A DNA stretch of 64,000 nucleotides, taken from Reticulascus tulasneorum (taxonomy: Eukaryota > Ascomycota > Sordariomycetes > Glomerellales > Reticulascaceae). The DNA lies in NCBI GenBank assembly GCA_001557505.1, contig LSAX01000003.1:4216001-4280000 (forward strand), in the 5' to 3' direction. This document shows, piece after piece, positions 49,561-62,554 of the stretch. The position numbers were made by a program, and so were the translations under genes. Positions within the stretch are counted from its first letter, which is position 1; every line of letters starts with the position of its first letter. The notes under the pieces are model-generated. The model did no database searches and was not told the DNA's origin. It saw only the letters and a program-made list of their open reading frames with translations.

Positions 49561-51580
49561 TCAGATCCGGATATGCCCCTTTGTGCCATTCCCTTCAATC
49601 ATCTTCCCCTTAAATCCTACACTTCTTCCTAGGAAGCCTGCTGCTCCCTTTAAAGACCCGATAATCGTCCCATACACCCACAGAGCCAGGCTGATGATCC
49701 CCAGCAGCACAATGGGCACCACAGCAAGCGTGAAGTTTCCGAGAAACCCGCCCCGTCTCGAAATCGTTTCCCATAACTCACCCCCAAGAATTCCCACCGC
49801 ACCATCCCACTTATAAGGGCCTCGCATTCGGAACTTGACGTTGAACCCTGCTCCGGCAGCCCAGATGACTGGTATTTTCCACCACATCCCGTTGCCTCGG
49901 CCGGGTGGCCCAGCTTGCCAACCTGCTTTGAGGACCTCCGTGAAACTCGGAGCCGAATCTATGTCTAGCGCGAGCTGGTATACGTACGTTTCGTGGTCAA
50001 CACCGTAGTTTATTCGCGCGCCTGGTGGAGGGCGAAGACGATAGTGGCTATCATCTTCAGCCAGCAGTGGCCGCACTGGGACCTCTGGGTTTTGGATGTG
50101 AGCCATGTGCTGGACGAAGAGCTGCGCCTGCATCTCCGCCAAGCTAGGAATAGCACCAAATGCCGGGCGGATGAAACCAATGAAAGCAACCGTCTCCTCC
50201 CCGCGTTTCCATATTTCTCGGGCATCAGCATCGCTTGCATGTGGGTACGGCTTCGTGCTTTCCTGGTCAAGGAAGGGGAATGTCTGGGTATACCCTGTGC
50301 AGAGGACGAGCACGTCGGGCTTGACGGTTTCGTCCTTCATGCGTAGGTATTCCGGTCGGCCGTTGTCGCGGAAATGAATTACACCTGCGGCATCGATGTG
50401 CGTTGGCCAAGGAGCGAGGTCAATGTGGCGGCCAGCAGGGATCTTTTGGATATCCACCTGCATAATGCTGGATCGGATTCGTTGGAGCAGGCTCATCTTC
50501 TTCGGTCTGTATGGTGCGCTGATGTACGGGAGGGCTTTTGTGGCAGCTTTGTTAAAAAAGACTAGTTGCACGTCAGCCATCAGCAGAATGAGCACCAGGG
50601 ATGCTGGTGGTTACCTTTTGAGGCATGGTAACGCTCGGGGGAGATTCCTCCAACCCATTGATCTTCGCCAATAGATGTACCGGATATCAACCAAAGCGCT
50701 ACTTTGATCACACCATCGTAGAAATCCCATAAGAAGATGTGGTCTCTGATGAGGGGATGGAGATACATCGACTCGAACAAGGTGGACTGGCTGACGTCTA
50801 CTGGAACATTTACAAAGTTCGGATCAGATTTCCGCCCCAAAATTGGAAATGTCACTGGTGTTGGAATCCTCTGGAGGTGAGTCGTCAGCGTGAGAACAGT
50901 GTCTCCCGTTTCAAGCACGACGCCGTGTCTCAACGCACCTTCGGAGCACCCAGAAATCCATCTCTATGGCATAAGACGACCTGTTTCGTCGGCGATGTGA
51001 CTGCGAGGTGAGAGACATCGATACCCGTCTCCCCAGTCCCGAGAACGACGACAGTCTTGCCGACGCCGAATTGGTCTCTGGCCTTGAAATCCGACGAGTG
51101 CAGAACGACCGGAACCTTTTCAATACCAGGGAGCTGAGGAAGGTTCGGTGTCACATGCAAGCCTGAGCAAACAGCGATTGCATCACACTCCCACTGTGTT
51201 TCCTTCCCTTGACTGGAGTATGTAACAATATGTCCATCTCCTTCTCGTCGACGAACGGAAGTGACCGGCGACGAGAGGTTGATGTAGGGCCGCAGATTGA
51301 ACCGGTCGCAGTACTCGTTTAGGTATTCTACATATCTCTCTCCACTCAGGAAGTCTGGATCGCTCTTTTTCGGCCGAAAATCAGAAAATGTTGTCAGCTG
51401 TTTGGAGGAGACGAGCTCGGCATCCTCGTAGGTACGGTGGGCGAAGGTGCCGCCGATCGAGTCTTCGGCTTCGAAAATCATGGCTTCAATTGGTTTGATG
51501 GGAAAATACTGGTGGGCCTCTTTGAGGTATTTCAGAGTGACCAGTCCCGAGGGACCGGCTCCAATCACGGCAACTCGCAT
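49561..51580 (-). CDS. Flavin-containing monooxygenase-like FAD oxidoreductase with C-terminal membrane anchor
   Basis: The model is complement(49561..50561, 50615..50870, 50939..51580), 632 aa, from the ATG at 51580. Both introns have GT..AG ends with consistent phase. The N-terminus has the FAD-binding motif VAVIGAGPSGLVTLKYL, then an acidic FEAEDSIGGTF. VPVVLHSSDFK sits where FMO/BVMO proteins carry their fingerprint. The second dinucleotide (NADPH) motif is VVVLGTGETGIDVSHL. VLVLCTGYTQTFPFL is the usual ATG-like motif before the C-terminal FAD contact. A hydrophobic helix near the end (LAVVPIVLLGIISLALWVYG) predicts membrane anchoring. The family oxygenates soft nucleophiles (N, S) or ketones using NADPH and oxygen; the substrate is unknown. 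Confidence 0.9.
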
Positions 51581-54462
51581 TGTCGAGACGTTGTGAAACC
51601 TAAAATCCGGTGGGATGGCGCCGCGAAAAACGAGGTCCTGGGGGGTGGCGTTTTCTCTGGAGGTCGCACAACACGATTGAACGTTGGATGGGCGACGCCG
51701 CCGCGGGTTTTAAGAACAAAATGGAGACTCTGCTCTCCAATCGCCGGGTTTCCCAATTAAGGTGACTGCAGGAGAATACAGAGCATCCCTAGCTCTTTGT
51801 GGAGCTTGCATGCTATTGACAGCTGTTATGCAAGCGCTAAGAAACATTCCGGAATAGCGTCCATGTTGAGCGAATCATCCCGGCCCAAACATCTGCAACT
51901 TCGACTTGATTGCAGCTAACATGCGGGACTCATCCTACGTACCCCTCACCCAGCTTGAGGAAGGGTGTCGTGGCATGAAACATATCGATCTTGGCTCTAG
52001 ATGGACAAGAGTTTATATCTTCGGTTCGGCTGGCCAAAGGACTGACGAATGCCAAGGCGGAGTTTATCTGTGATCTACTTGTAAACACATTCTGAGTTCG
52101 ATCATCATCCCTGCTGTCGTCTTGGCCAAGACCAGAATTACGTCCGCTTGAAAGTGATAAGCAAATAGCAGCCCCCAACATGAATGTGTCAGCGGAGTAT
52201 TCCGATCCCAGACGTCAAGGCATAGGCAAAAGATCACAGCTGAGATACGAACCCCAATTCACGGCCGCGACTACCAGTTTCACGAATCCTTACGAGGTGA
52301 TGATTTCCTATGTCATATATCTAGATTTCCAGCCGGATGTGCCTTTTGAAATGCGTCCTGGAAAGTAGCACATCTTACATTGTGTACTAAGGCAGCTTTT
52401 CATGTTGTTCACATCGGTGAAGCATCAGCCGACGCCGTCATGAATCTGTCATAGACCCCATGATTTGGTTGCTCATTGCGCGCTTCCTTGTAGAGTCGAC
52501 ATCACAGTACGTCAATGTGCTGTCTTGCACTTTTGGCCTCAACTTAAAGCAAGGTTGTGTGGTCAGTCCATTGTGACTTCCTCCTCTATTGAACTACGAA
52601 CGATGTGGTTAGAGCACGTCATATGTACCGACATCTATTGGCACGAAAAGAAGTCGTTAGAAGGACCTAGTTTCCGTGACTGCAATCAGCTTTGTTCAAC
52701 TCTAGGCCGCCCGCCGGACTTGGCTGACTGCCATCGATCTATAGAATAGACGCTACCCTCATGTGATCTTTAGATGCAAGCGGGATGGATGAACTTCGTC
52801 GCCACTTTCGTCGGAGACGAAAGTGGAAAGAGATACAGTTCTCAGGATTACCTCCATCGGATGTCAACAGCACTCGTATTCGCAGACATAGGCGTCACGA
52901 AAGAGCGAAGCCTCGAGTACAGGCGAATCAACCTCAAACTCTGCTGGTTTGGAGCTTTGATTTCCACTCAATGCAAGAAGCGCTTGCATATTGGAATAAC
53001 AGGCAACTATTCGTTAGTGACATGAGTAGGCACAAGATGAAACCTAATATTCCCTTTTCTTCGCTAGAAATAGAGACAGTAGAGGTAACGAAGGTAATGG
53101 AATCCACCAAGCGTCTCAGGACAAGCGCCCTTTATAAGGAGTGCCCCCAAATTAGATGCTCCTTGGCTGGCTCAGGAGTATCAATATAAATGCTACAGAG
53201 TCAACTGCTCAGGCACCTGGACATAACTGAGAAAAGGACCCGCAGAGGTGGTGGCTGGTGTAGACCCCGTCCTATCCCGGTCGTGTGCGTCGATCGGGAT
53301 CAAGGTGCTTGGTGCAAGCACGGTTCGGACCTGGGAAGCGCTCGGCGGGACCATCATTAGGATAATTGGACCGCCAAGAATTGATGGTTATCAGGAATGT
53401 TACGCCATTTTCCGTTACCTGTCTGCATTCCGGGAGAATTGTATGAAGTTACAGCCAAGATGTCACTCGTAGGTAAAGGTAAAGTGCCAAGTCGTTACAG
53501 CGCATTGAAAGGGAGGTTTTGGGCCGTTCAGCGGGCTTGTGCGCTATATTTTGCTCATTTATTATATGGAGCCTCATATGCCAGATAGCCGTTATCAACG
53601 GAAAGGCAGGCTCCGAAACCTTGGTATCGATGATTCATCACTTTCCAGTGCTCCGAGCTAAAACCAACGACAACGTTTCTCCTTGCCCTTTAAATATCTC
53701 CAGGACGCTAGACCTTGCCTCACAAGACAAGCGTCTCCATCCCGTTGTTTACAACTTACTACGGCAACTTTATCTCTAGTTCCACATCTTCCTACGGAAC
53801 ACTAGGACAGCCCACGACCGACGACCATGAACCGCACGAGAGGCATTCGTATCGGATCCGATGCCGAATTTGTTCCCAATTTGCATTCCTAGAGATCGAT
53901 GAAGAGCACAAAGGTGGAACAATCTGTGGCAGACCAGACGACCAACGGGACGAGGAACATGAATCGCATATCTATCTCGACGCTGTGCGTAATGAGATGA
54001 ATGCGGCATACGGCATCGGAACATTGTGTCAGCCAGAGAGCCGAGAGTGACACTTGACCAACATGTTGCATTGGAGATCGTTTGGAGCAACAGCCAACAC
54101 GACGACACGATGGTAGTTCCAGCCGGGTACAGAAATGGCAAGTGCCTATCACGCACCTTCCAATGCAAATCATTGTGGCAGCAAATGGGACGAATGCACG
54201 AGGAATCGTTTTGATATTCAACTGCGATACGATCTCTATGCTCTCAGCAAAGGACCGCTCGCCACTATTAGACTATGTACCGATATGTACCCGTCATCCG
54301 TCCACCTCGATGCAGACCCAAGAACCAACTGCTGAGCCATCCAGTACCCAAGGACAGATGTGTCATCATAATTATGTAGCAAAGAACCACCCAAAGTCGC
54401 CAAGCCCATGTCTATGTTTTGCATATATGCAAGAAGATTAATATGTGGTATAAAGGGGTCCA
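51581..54462. other. Long gap with only weak coding signals
   Basis: A 134-codon plus-strand frame at 52785-53189 and several frames at 53715-54440 (for example LEIVWSNSQHDDTMVVPAGY near 54070) have some protein-like composition but no recognised domain and no consistent splice model. 51581 to about 52000 is the monooxygenase promoter. Confidence 0.35.
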
Positions 54463-55751
54463 TTACAATATCATTATCCAAGCTACAGCGCCGAATAGCG
54501 ATGCAAGCAGCGAGTTCGCGGCCACGCCAACCGGCGCAACAGCGGCACTCCCCGAGCTCACGGTCGCCGGAGTCGACTCGGATGGCGTTGGCGTTTGCGT
54601 TGGCGTGGTTGAGGGTACGACGGTTTCGGAGGTGTCATTGTCGGTCGACGAAGCAGACGCGGAAGGCGACTTCGACGCAGAGCTGGTCGTGGTAGTCGCC
54701 TTCGTCGAAGACGGCTTGGTTGTTGAGGTGGGAGGCTTGATGCTCGTGGTACTAGTGGTGCTCGTTGTTGTCGGCTTGACGCTCGTGGTGGTTGGGGGCG
54801 GCGGGGGCTTGGATGTTGTGGTTGGTGCGGGCGGAGGCGGAGGGGCGGCATTGTACCGGTCTCCCGTCTTTGGATCACGATACCAATTCTCCGGCGCGTC
54901 ACCGAGACAGTCACCGAGAGTGGTCATCTCGAAGCCCTTGTCTTGGGCCATGTCAACCATGTACTGGACGAATCCATTGACGGTGAAGTCCTGGATGTCA
55001 TGGGCAAGTGCAATGAATGACTGCGACCCCGAATCAGCACCCTGGATGGCGCCGGAGTAGATATCCTTGGCTGCGGCTCCGCCATTCTCCCAGTCCTTGG
55101 TGTCGAGATCATAATCGGTCTGATCGGACAAGTGTCAGTCACGACAGGTGCTCACACGAGGCATTCAGGTGGGGGAGGCTTGGTTCAACTTACGACATGA
55201 TATCCCATGGCACCCCAGTCGCCGTAACAATCACCGTTGCACTCGGTGTATGGCGGACGGAAGTAGGTCGGGATAAAGCCCAGGATCTCGACGAAAATGT
55301 CCTCATTCTTGAGGATCTCCTCCATCCTTTCCTCGTGGGAGATTTCATTCATGTTCTTGTGGCTCCAAGAATGACTGGCCACCTGGTGACCGCTTGCAAC
55401 CATGCGCTTCATCACGGGTCGGTAGGCGGCATTGACCATGCCCTCGCCGCCGTTGGTCCCGACGAGGAAGAACGTGGCTTTCGCGTTGTTCTTGTCGAGG
55501 ATATCCAGGACCCGGGAGGTGTATTCGCACGGCCCATCGTCGAAAGTCAGTGCCACCTTTCCAGGAGTGGTACAATGCGTGATGCTAACACCGTACGGCA
55601 CACTACCAAATTTCGGCCTCGGTGTGCTGGAAGTGTCGATCGCTCGCTTAATTCCTTTTACGGACGACTGTGCATCCTCAACGTGGTGAGGATGTGCCTC
55701 GGTCAGGGCCGCGGCAAGAGTAAGGAGACATAACGAGCGTGATTTGACCAT
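54463..55751 (-). CDS. GPI-type polysaccharide deacetylase (chitin deacetylase, CE4), 2 exons
   Basis: The model is complement(54463..55119, 55194..55751), 404 aa, from the ATG at 55751. After a signal peptide (SRSLCLLTLAAALTEAHP) and a short pro-region with KR, the NodB domain shows all CE4 motifs: TFDDGP (69-74, catalytic base and metal Asp), SHSWSH (126-131, metal His pair), RPPYTECNGD (165-174), DTKDW after the splice, and LAHD (about 224-227, catalytic His). A long Pro/Thr/Ser stalk (about 275-380) and a hydrophobic tail (NSLLASLFGAVAWIMIL) predict GPI anchoring at the wall or membrane. The enzyme removes acetyl groups from chitin to make chitosan in cell-wall remodelling. Confidence 0.95.
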
Positions 55752-58700
55752 GATGGCGCCTCTGAAAAGGGCTTTGCGAAGAGCGAGAAAGGAACTGAAC
55801 GAGAGTATAGATGCCGAATAGGTGTCGTGAGGACCAGACGCCCCAAGAAGGACTGCGAGGAGAAAGGGACTTATATTGCGACCCAGTCCATTCTCTGCCA
55901 AGTCAGTTAGGCCAGCTTTTGGCGTGGGCCGCCAGTCAAGGCAGAAGAAAGTATTATGGAGCCAGCCAAAAGGCGTGTTAATAATAAACTCCACCAACAG
56001 TGTGTCGGAACAAACCCGGGACAGCTAGCAGTCGCGCCGGCAGATTGCCCGTGTGTCCACCTCGTATCATAACCAGAGTGGCAGAGATGTCATGGCAGTT
56101 TGGTTCTCGCTGCGCCGGGCTTGGTGCAAGGCACCAGTACGGGACGGTGTGGTTGACTACTGATTGACTACTGGGGCGTCTCCCGCACCACGAACGAGCC
56201 ACACCCCCTTCTCCCCTTACCCGACCCCACGAGTCCCCATCACGACATGGGATGTAAGACACGAGCCCCTGATAGATAAGAGCTAAAAGGGTTTAGAGTA
56301 CCCCACCCTCACACCAGGAACAGGACGCCAGGAAATTAAACCCAAGACCCCATTGCATCGCCTAACCCGCGAGTGCATCTCGTATCCCTGACTCATGTGG
56401 CTAGTAGTATGTTCGCACGACCATATGGCGAGCTGTTGGTCGACACAACCGGGGAGCGAAAAGGGAAAAAATTCGAAAAAGCCACATGACGGCACAGACA
56501 GCTACGGCGAATTGGGTCCACCGTGACTAACTTACCCACTGTATAACAGACTTGGCGCCCCGAGTTATGGAGCTTGGTTGCCCGGGAGCGCGCAAGACAA
56601 GAGTGCGATAATAATAATAATGCAGATTGTGGTGGTGGTGGGGAGAGGAGAGATGCGCCGATTGTGGTTGGAGGTGGTGGTGGTGGCGCCAAACTAACAC
56701 GTTCGGGTTGGATGATGGCGGTATGTTGTGCCGAGGTGTGTATCTGAGTGCGCAGATTCATTGGATTACAGATAATACAGACCGCTAAATTCTCCCACGT
56801 CTCGATGTCGTACTGGGCAATGGCACGGCAATGACGCAAGGGGCTCGAGGTTTGTTGTTCCTGGTGGCTTGCTTGTGCAAATCATTCCGCGCAATCCCTG
56901 ATCAAACGGATTTCAGTCAATACATTTTGTGGAAGACATATTAGTATGCTGTATGTTCCAGCCAGCCAGCTCATGGCTGCTTTGGACGTGCTATTCAAGC
57001 TTCTTATTAGGCCCTTTGGGCGCATTCATCACCACGTATGCAAATCCGTAGATCGTGTTCGCGAATCACCACAACGTCTCGCCGCCATCGGAGAAGAATG
57101 GCGGCGCCCCAGGTGGGTGTGGTATGTTTTTTTTTTCTCTTTCGGTGCCGTCGGCCAAACTCATTGGCCTGCATTTGCGACACTGTCATTATGTATGTAG
57201 GTCGCTCCTTTTGCTCGTGAATGCAATCCGATAGCCACCGCGCCGCGCATGAGACGAGACGACAAAAGAAAATCCACGACCTGAACACATACATCCCATA
57301 GTACTCCTGTCACGCATTATTATGAGAGGATTTGCACAGCCTTGTCCATATTAGGAGGGAGTTCAAACGGCATGGAGTCATTCCAAGACCTGCCAAGTGA
57401 CTTCATCCAGGGAAAGAAAACCGAGTTTGGGAGTTAATCTCTGATCTGCCCCGAATCCGGGCTTTCTGTCCGTCTTGGAATGGTTTTAGCAGCCTTCCCA
57501 GGTAACCCAGTCACCAGTTTTAAGGTCTGCCCCTGCTTTAGTTCGGAGCCCCAGGCGCTAACGGAAGCTTTTTGTGCACGAAACGTGTGCCACGCCATGG
57601 GGGAAAAAAAAAAGGAAAAAAAGGAAGAAAGGCTCGTATCATGCCTACTTGGCGCATTGCCCCGTCCAGCGCAAATAAGAAAAAGGGGAGACACTGTGGC
57701 GCTGACTTCCCCTCGACCGCTGGGCTGCAGCACACGTGTACGAGGAAGAGATCGGTGTAACGTTGGCGCTGGAATGACTGATGTGGACGCGATGGCAAGC
57801 CCATCACCTCTCCCATCCATCCCCCCGGTCCCGAGTTACTCAAATACGACCCTCTTTGCTCCCAATATTGCTCCCATGACCCCACTGTGCTCGTGATGGA
57901 GAAGCATACAATTTGAGTATTAAGCATTGGCGGCAGATGCGCAGGGATGTTGGCCTCACTGTTTAATATGGGTAAAAGTAATCCGTCATGTTTTGATTTT
58001 CGGTGAAGGACAGTAGTGGTGGACGTCCACTAATAATTAGGTCGGTCGCGAGGGTGTCGTGTTGGCGCTATTCCACGGCACAGCGGCACACACGACCACA
58101 TTCATTGCTGCGAGACTCTATGACCCGTGTTACACACCGTGCTCGGGCATCGCGCAAATTTAGAACATCAATATTCAAGATTCAAGATTCAAGATTCTCA
58201 ACCCCCCCACCTTCGTAAGGCCCTCTTCTCATCCCAGCAGCGCCTGAGCTTTGATCGTCTGATCGACCTTGCTCTAGCGCAGCGAGCCAAACTCTCTCTT
58301 CGGCGGCAATCCCACCAAAATAATCTCTTTACGGCTCCGTATCCAGCCCCTTGAAACCCCATCAGACTGTACTCGAGGGGACTGCTACTACTGGCCGGCG
58401 AGTCGATCACCTTCGGGAGTCGGCATTTCCCCTACCTCGCCTATGAGATATCATTGAATACGGCTAGCAGGGCCTCGCAGAGCCATGTCCGAGGCCTGTA
58501 TCAATGCATTCGTGAATCACAGTGGGTTTCCATGGTTCGCTCAATGGCATTCGTGATACTCTAAGCCACTCAACTAGCTCAGACGGAAATGTACCCTGGA
58601 ATTCCTGATCTGCAAGTGTAGCATGACCCAGGCAAAGGCCCATGCCCTGGAAGCTTCTCCAAGAGAAATAGCAGCTACACTACCTGTAGATGGGATGGCT

Positions 58701-60373
58701 GCAAGCCGTTGGGTTTCACGCAAACTACGGCTGCAATACTCACACGGAGTGTCAGTGTGAAGTAGCCTCGGGGGAAAAGACTTGGAACTAACGCTAGGTG
58801 GGTTGATTACTCGAACTCTGCCTCCGAAAATCTCGCGTGATTCTTTGTCAGTATATGACCGAACCCGCTATGTACGAGCATTATGGATATAAAGTGGCAA
58901 CCCCGTATAAATTCCTTCTTTATTCGATCAGCATGACGCACTGATCGTCGGGGCAGAGATAACCTTCCGGCACTAAAGCGAGAAGGACCCGTCATTCTAG
59001 GAAGTTTCCTACAAGACTCCACCCAAATCCATGACTAGGCTGTAAACGGAGGTCGAGTTGTCGACTTACCTATGCCGCTCGGTGCGGTTCAACTGTTGAA
59101 GTTAAGCATCCTCATCCACAACCTGGGAATCGGCATTATACCGAGCTCTCACAGAATATGCATGCAGGACACGAGTAAGTGCCGTGGAGTATCTGTAGAG
59201 CAGCTAAAAGTCTCCGAGTCGGAGGTGCTATTTTGAGACTTACTTGTACAGCGAATACGAGATGCTCTTCATCGTAAATCACGCGCCCTAGAGGCGTTAG
59301 CTTTTCCCAGAAACGGGGCTGCGAGTGATGTTACTCCGCTTATGGCAAGATATCCCTAGAGAATGAGAATTCCAACTGCCAACAACGGTGGGTATATGGC
59401 GTCATATGAAATCTAGAGAAGGCTTGCATTTCTGTGGACTGAGGAGTTCATATGTCTACGAGGCAGCTCGTTGCAATGGCCCGATAATCCTGAGTCATGG
59501 ATGTGAGAGCCGTGGCTCTGCAACTCCAGAGTGTCTCAATCTCAGTGTCAATAAAAGATCTATCAGTTGAGGCGGATATCCTATCTTGCAGGACCAATGA
59601 GAATTGAGCTATAGGTTCCTTGAATGACTTTGTCACATGAGTGGCTACGACCTTAGCATGTTAACTTCGGGTTCTACAAGCAGCACACTTAGTTACGATG
59701 GCATAATACGTATGCACACAGGTTTCCTACAATTATCTAGCCTATAGATCCAAGCGTGTGAAATCGAACATCTTTCCCACTCTCGACAGATAGGTTCCTT
59801 AGAATGGCTAGACGCAGGAGAGAACCGCAGCCAGAAACGAATGAGCAGTATCGATGTAGTAAATTGGTTATGAAACAGTTGATGAAAAGAAGTGGACGGA
59901 ACTATAGAAAGCTCACACAATGCCCATGTTCCAACCGAGTTGAGGGCCTTTGAGCCTGCGCTGGGTGATGAATAATTGAAAATTTCAGTGACTCTGCGAA
60001 TGTTCAGAGCACTGCACTGCCTAGATCGTCGTAACCGGGATATGACAATGTACGAACCCGATTCGCGGGAAATATTACAAAAGACGGGTGCGGTTCGAGC
60101 CCAGCAAGAAAGGATCCGCCGGCACGGCTCATTGTTGCCTGTTCTCGAAGGATCGCAGACGCATGCAATCCTCCATTCTGTGATGAAGAAATCCCTCCAC
60201 AACACCGGCAGACATCAATGGCAATATCACTAGCTCATAGCAGCCTGGCTCCTACTCTGCCCAATGAAGAAGGTTTCCAAGATGCTGTAGATTAATTATT
60301 ACAAAGCTATCTCTCATGTCCGTAGGATCACGGCTCATGTTTTCGTTCAGCCTCATAGCCACACTCCTATCAG
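55752..60373. other. 4.6 kb gap without a supported gene
   Basis: The start is the chitin deacetylase promoter. Purine/pyrimidine-biased runs lie at 56615-56690 (GGT/GGA repeats) and 57604-57640 (A-rich). ATTCAAG is repeated at about 58171-58197. Long frames around 57430-57930 on both strands follow the composition bias and lack motifs. A 170-codon minus frame at 60205-59693 shows no family. Confidence 0.4.
58171..58197 (+). repeat. Short tandem ATTCAAG repeat
   Basis: ATTCAAG occurs three times in tandem, followed by ATTCTCA. It is a small minisatellite-like run in non-coding sequence. Confidence 0.8.
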
Positions 60374-62554
60374 TCATCCCTTGTACACAAACCACTCTCC
60401 AGTGCCGGTATCATGCGTCAGGTTCGTCTGCGCTGTCTGCCCGCCCTTCAAAGCCCCAAACTCCACCTTCCCCCCAGCAACGTCCCGCTGCAGCTTATTC
60501 TCCCCATCCACAACAGTGAAGTTCGCCAACGAGATCTCGTACCCGTTCCTCGTTGCGGTCGTGGGGACCCCAAAGAAAGAGGCGTTGACGGCGTCATACC
60601 CGATGCTGAGTTCGAAATACCCCCGGTAGAACAAATCCTGCCACTGCAGCTCTGGGTTGGTGGCCGTAATGATCTGGCTGACTGCCAGAGCGAAAGCCTG
60701 CGTGGAGTTTTGGCCAGCGGGAGATGGTGAGCTGACTGCTGACCCAGCGAACTCGACTCCAATGGAGCCTGCGCCTGTTGCTTCGTCGTAGGTCTTTTCA
60801 TCCAGCCAAATGAGATCGCTGACCCATGAAGCGTGGCTATCACCGGCCAGAAATACATTGTTATTGATATCATGCTCGTAGAGGGTGGCAAAGGTCCTGT
60901 TTTTGTTTGCCATGTAGCCATCCCACTGGTCGTAGTTGAGAGGATTTTCATTCCCTAGCGACAGGCTGAGGTTCATTCTGCTGAATATGATCTGGTTGCC
61001 GATGATACGCCACTTGGTCTTCCTCCGCGATGACGCTCTCAGCTCGCCGTAAAACCAGGCTTCCTGGCGTGGACCCATGAGCGTACGGCTTGCTTCGTTG
61101 CTGATCGCGTGGACGTAATCGGTGTTCCAATAGAGGTCAGTGATAGCGCGGTCGTATTGGCGGGTATCGAGCATCATGAGGTCGAACAAGTTGCCAAACT
61201 TGAAGCTGCGCCAGATGCGGAGGTTGTCGTCCATTTCGACTTGACGAATGGGCACTGTATGCTGTCAGAATTCGCAACGTAGGAAATGGTTTGAGAAGGC
61301 ACGAACTCCACTCGAAATACGCCCGAACGGCATTCATCTTGCGTTGGTCTACGGAAACACCACCGTCCGCAATGAACGATTCTTCGGTATTGTTCAGCTC
61401 GCTGGACCCTCCGCGATAGGTGTTATCGGCGACTTCGTGGTCATCCCAGACCGGGATCCATGGAAACTGCTGGTGACTGGCATACAGATCGAGGTCGGTC
61501 CGATGGGTTGCAATACGTTTCCGGTAATCGTATAGACTATGTGTGAATTAGCGCCCCAGATACTGCATATACCTGGTCAAGGACTTACCTGTAGATTTGC
61601 TTGTTCGGAAGGGGGATGCGGCCGAGTGAATCGCCCCATCCGTACTCGCCGTTGGCGTACTCGTAAATGTAGTCTCCAAGATGAAGCACATAGTCGACCG
61701 AGTCCTTCCTTACCGTATTGCCATATGCGTTGAAAAACCCAGAAGCTATCTATATCAGTACAATGACTATCTTTCCTCCACTCAAGCTTTCGAATGGGTC
61801 GTCTTACCGTAATTGCTGCAGGAGTAGACAGCTAGCTTAACCGGTCGGTCAACCTGGGTCTTTTCCTCAGGGATAGTTTTCGTACGGCCGAGAGGCGACT
61901 TGTTGTCAGAATCGCAAATGCTAAACTGGTAGTCTGAATGTATTGTCTGGTCAGAAACAGGTGCTTGTGGGTTTCATATTTGCACACGGCCATCGTGTGC
62001 AAACCTCAGGGTTGTAGGATTCTTACAGTAGGTGGTGAATGGCTTCAGTTTCTTCGCTTCAACCTGGGGGTTTTTAGCAAATGCTTGATTCTAAGGATGA
62101 GAGATTTAAGTCTGACCTTGACAGTAAAGTCAACATCAGAGCTGGTATAAGCCGTCCCGGAACCAGCGATATGTTCGAATACTTCGGAAGTGCTAATCCT
62201 CCACTCCACACAGACTGGTGCCTTGCTTGCCTTGACGTATTCTTCATTCTCGTGGTCATATAGAGGAACGTACCCCTCAACAGTGACATTACTCTTGTCA
62301 TTTTCCATCGTCGGAGCAGCTCGGGTCCACAGAATGACACTATCCTCATAGGGGTCGCCAGACGCAACACCATGCGTAAAGTTCAGCTGATTGGGGTCCC
62401 AAGGTGAATTGGCGTATGTGCGAGCTGCAACTTTACGAATGGACACACCAAGCGATGGATGGTGGAGCGATGGCGAGCCATAATTGAGATTTCCGGTGAA
62501 AGAACCGAGTGCGCCAGAGACGAAAAGCGCAAGCCCAAATATTGTGACTGCCAT
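60374..62554 (-). CDS. Secreted PhoD-type phosphodiesterase/alkaline phosphatase, 6 exons
   Basis: The model is complement(60374..61254, 61307..61536, 61589..61745, 61808..61933, 62027..62063, 62117..62554), 622 aa, all introns with GT..AG ends and consistent phases. The start is the ATG at 62554, giving the signal peptide AVTIFGLALFVSGALG; the 62 codons before the end of exon 1 include FTHGVASGDPYEDSVILWTR, the usual PhoD N-terminal (Ig-like) module. The metallophosphatase part has LHLGDYIYEY (about 221-229), PVWDDHEVADN (about 281-290), MMLDTRQYDR and LAGDSHASWVSDL, which supply metal ligands in PhoD enzymes. One exon is only 37 nt. PhoD enzymes cleave phosphate mono- or diesters outside the cell, often under phosphate limitation. 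Confidence 0.94.

Noticed and set aside
57434..57927. Overlapping frames of 120-140 codons on both strands
   Set aside because: They occur on both strands at once in biased sequence and show no family.
58171..58197. Regulatory operator from ATTCAAG repeats
   Set aside because: It is a simple tandem repeat in a gene desert, not next to any supported start.
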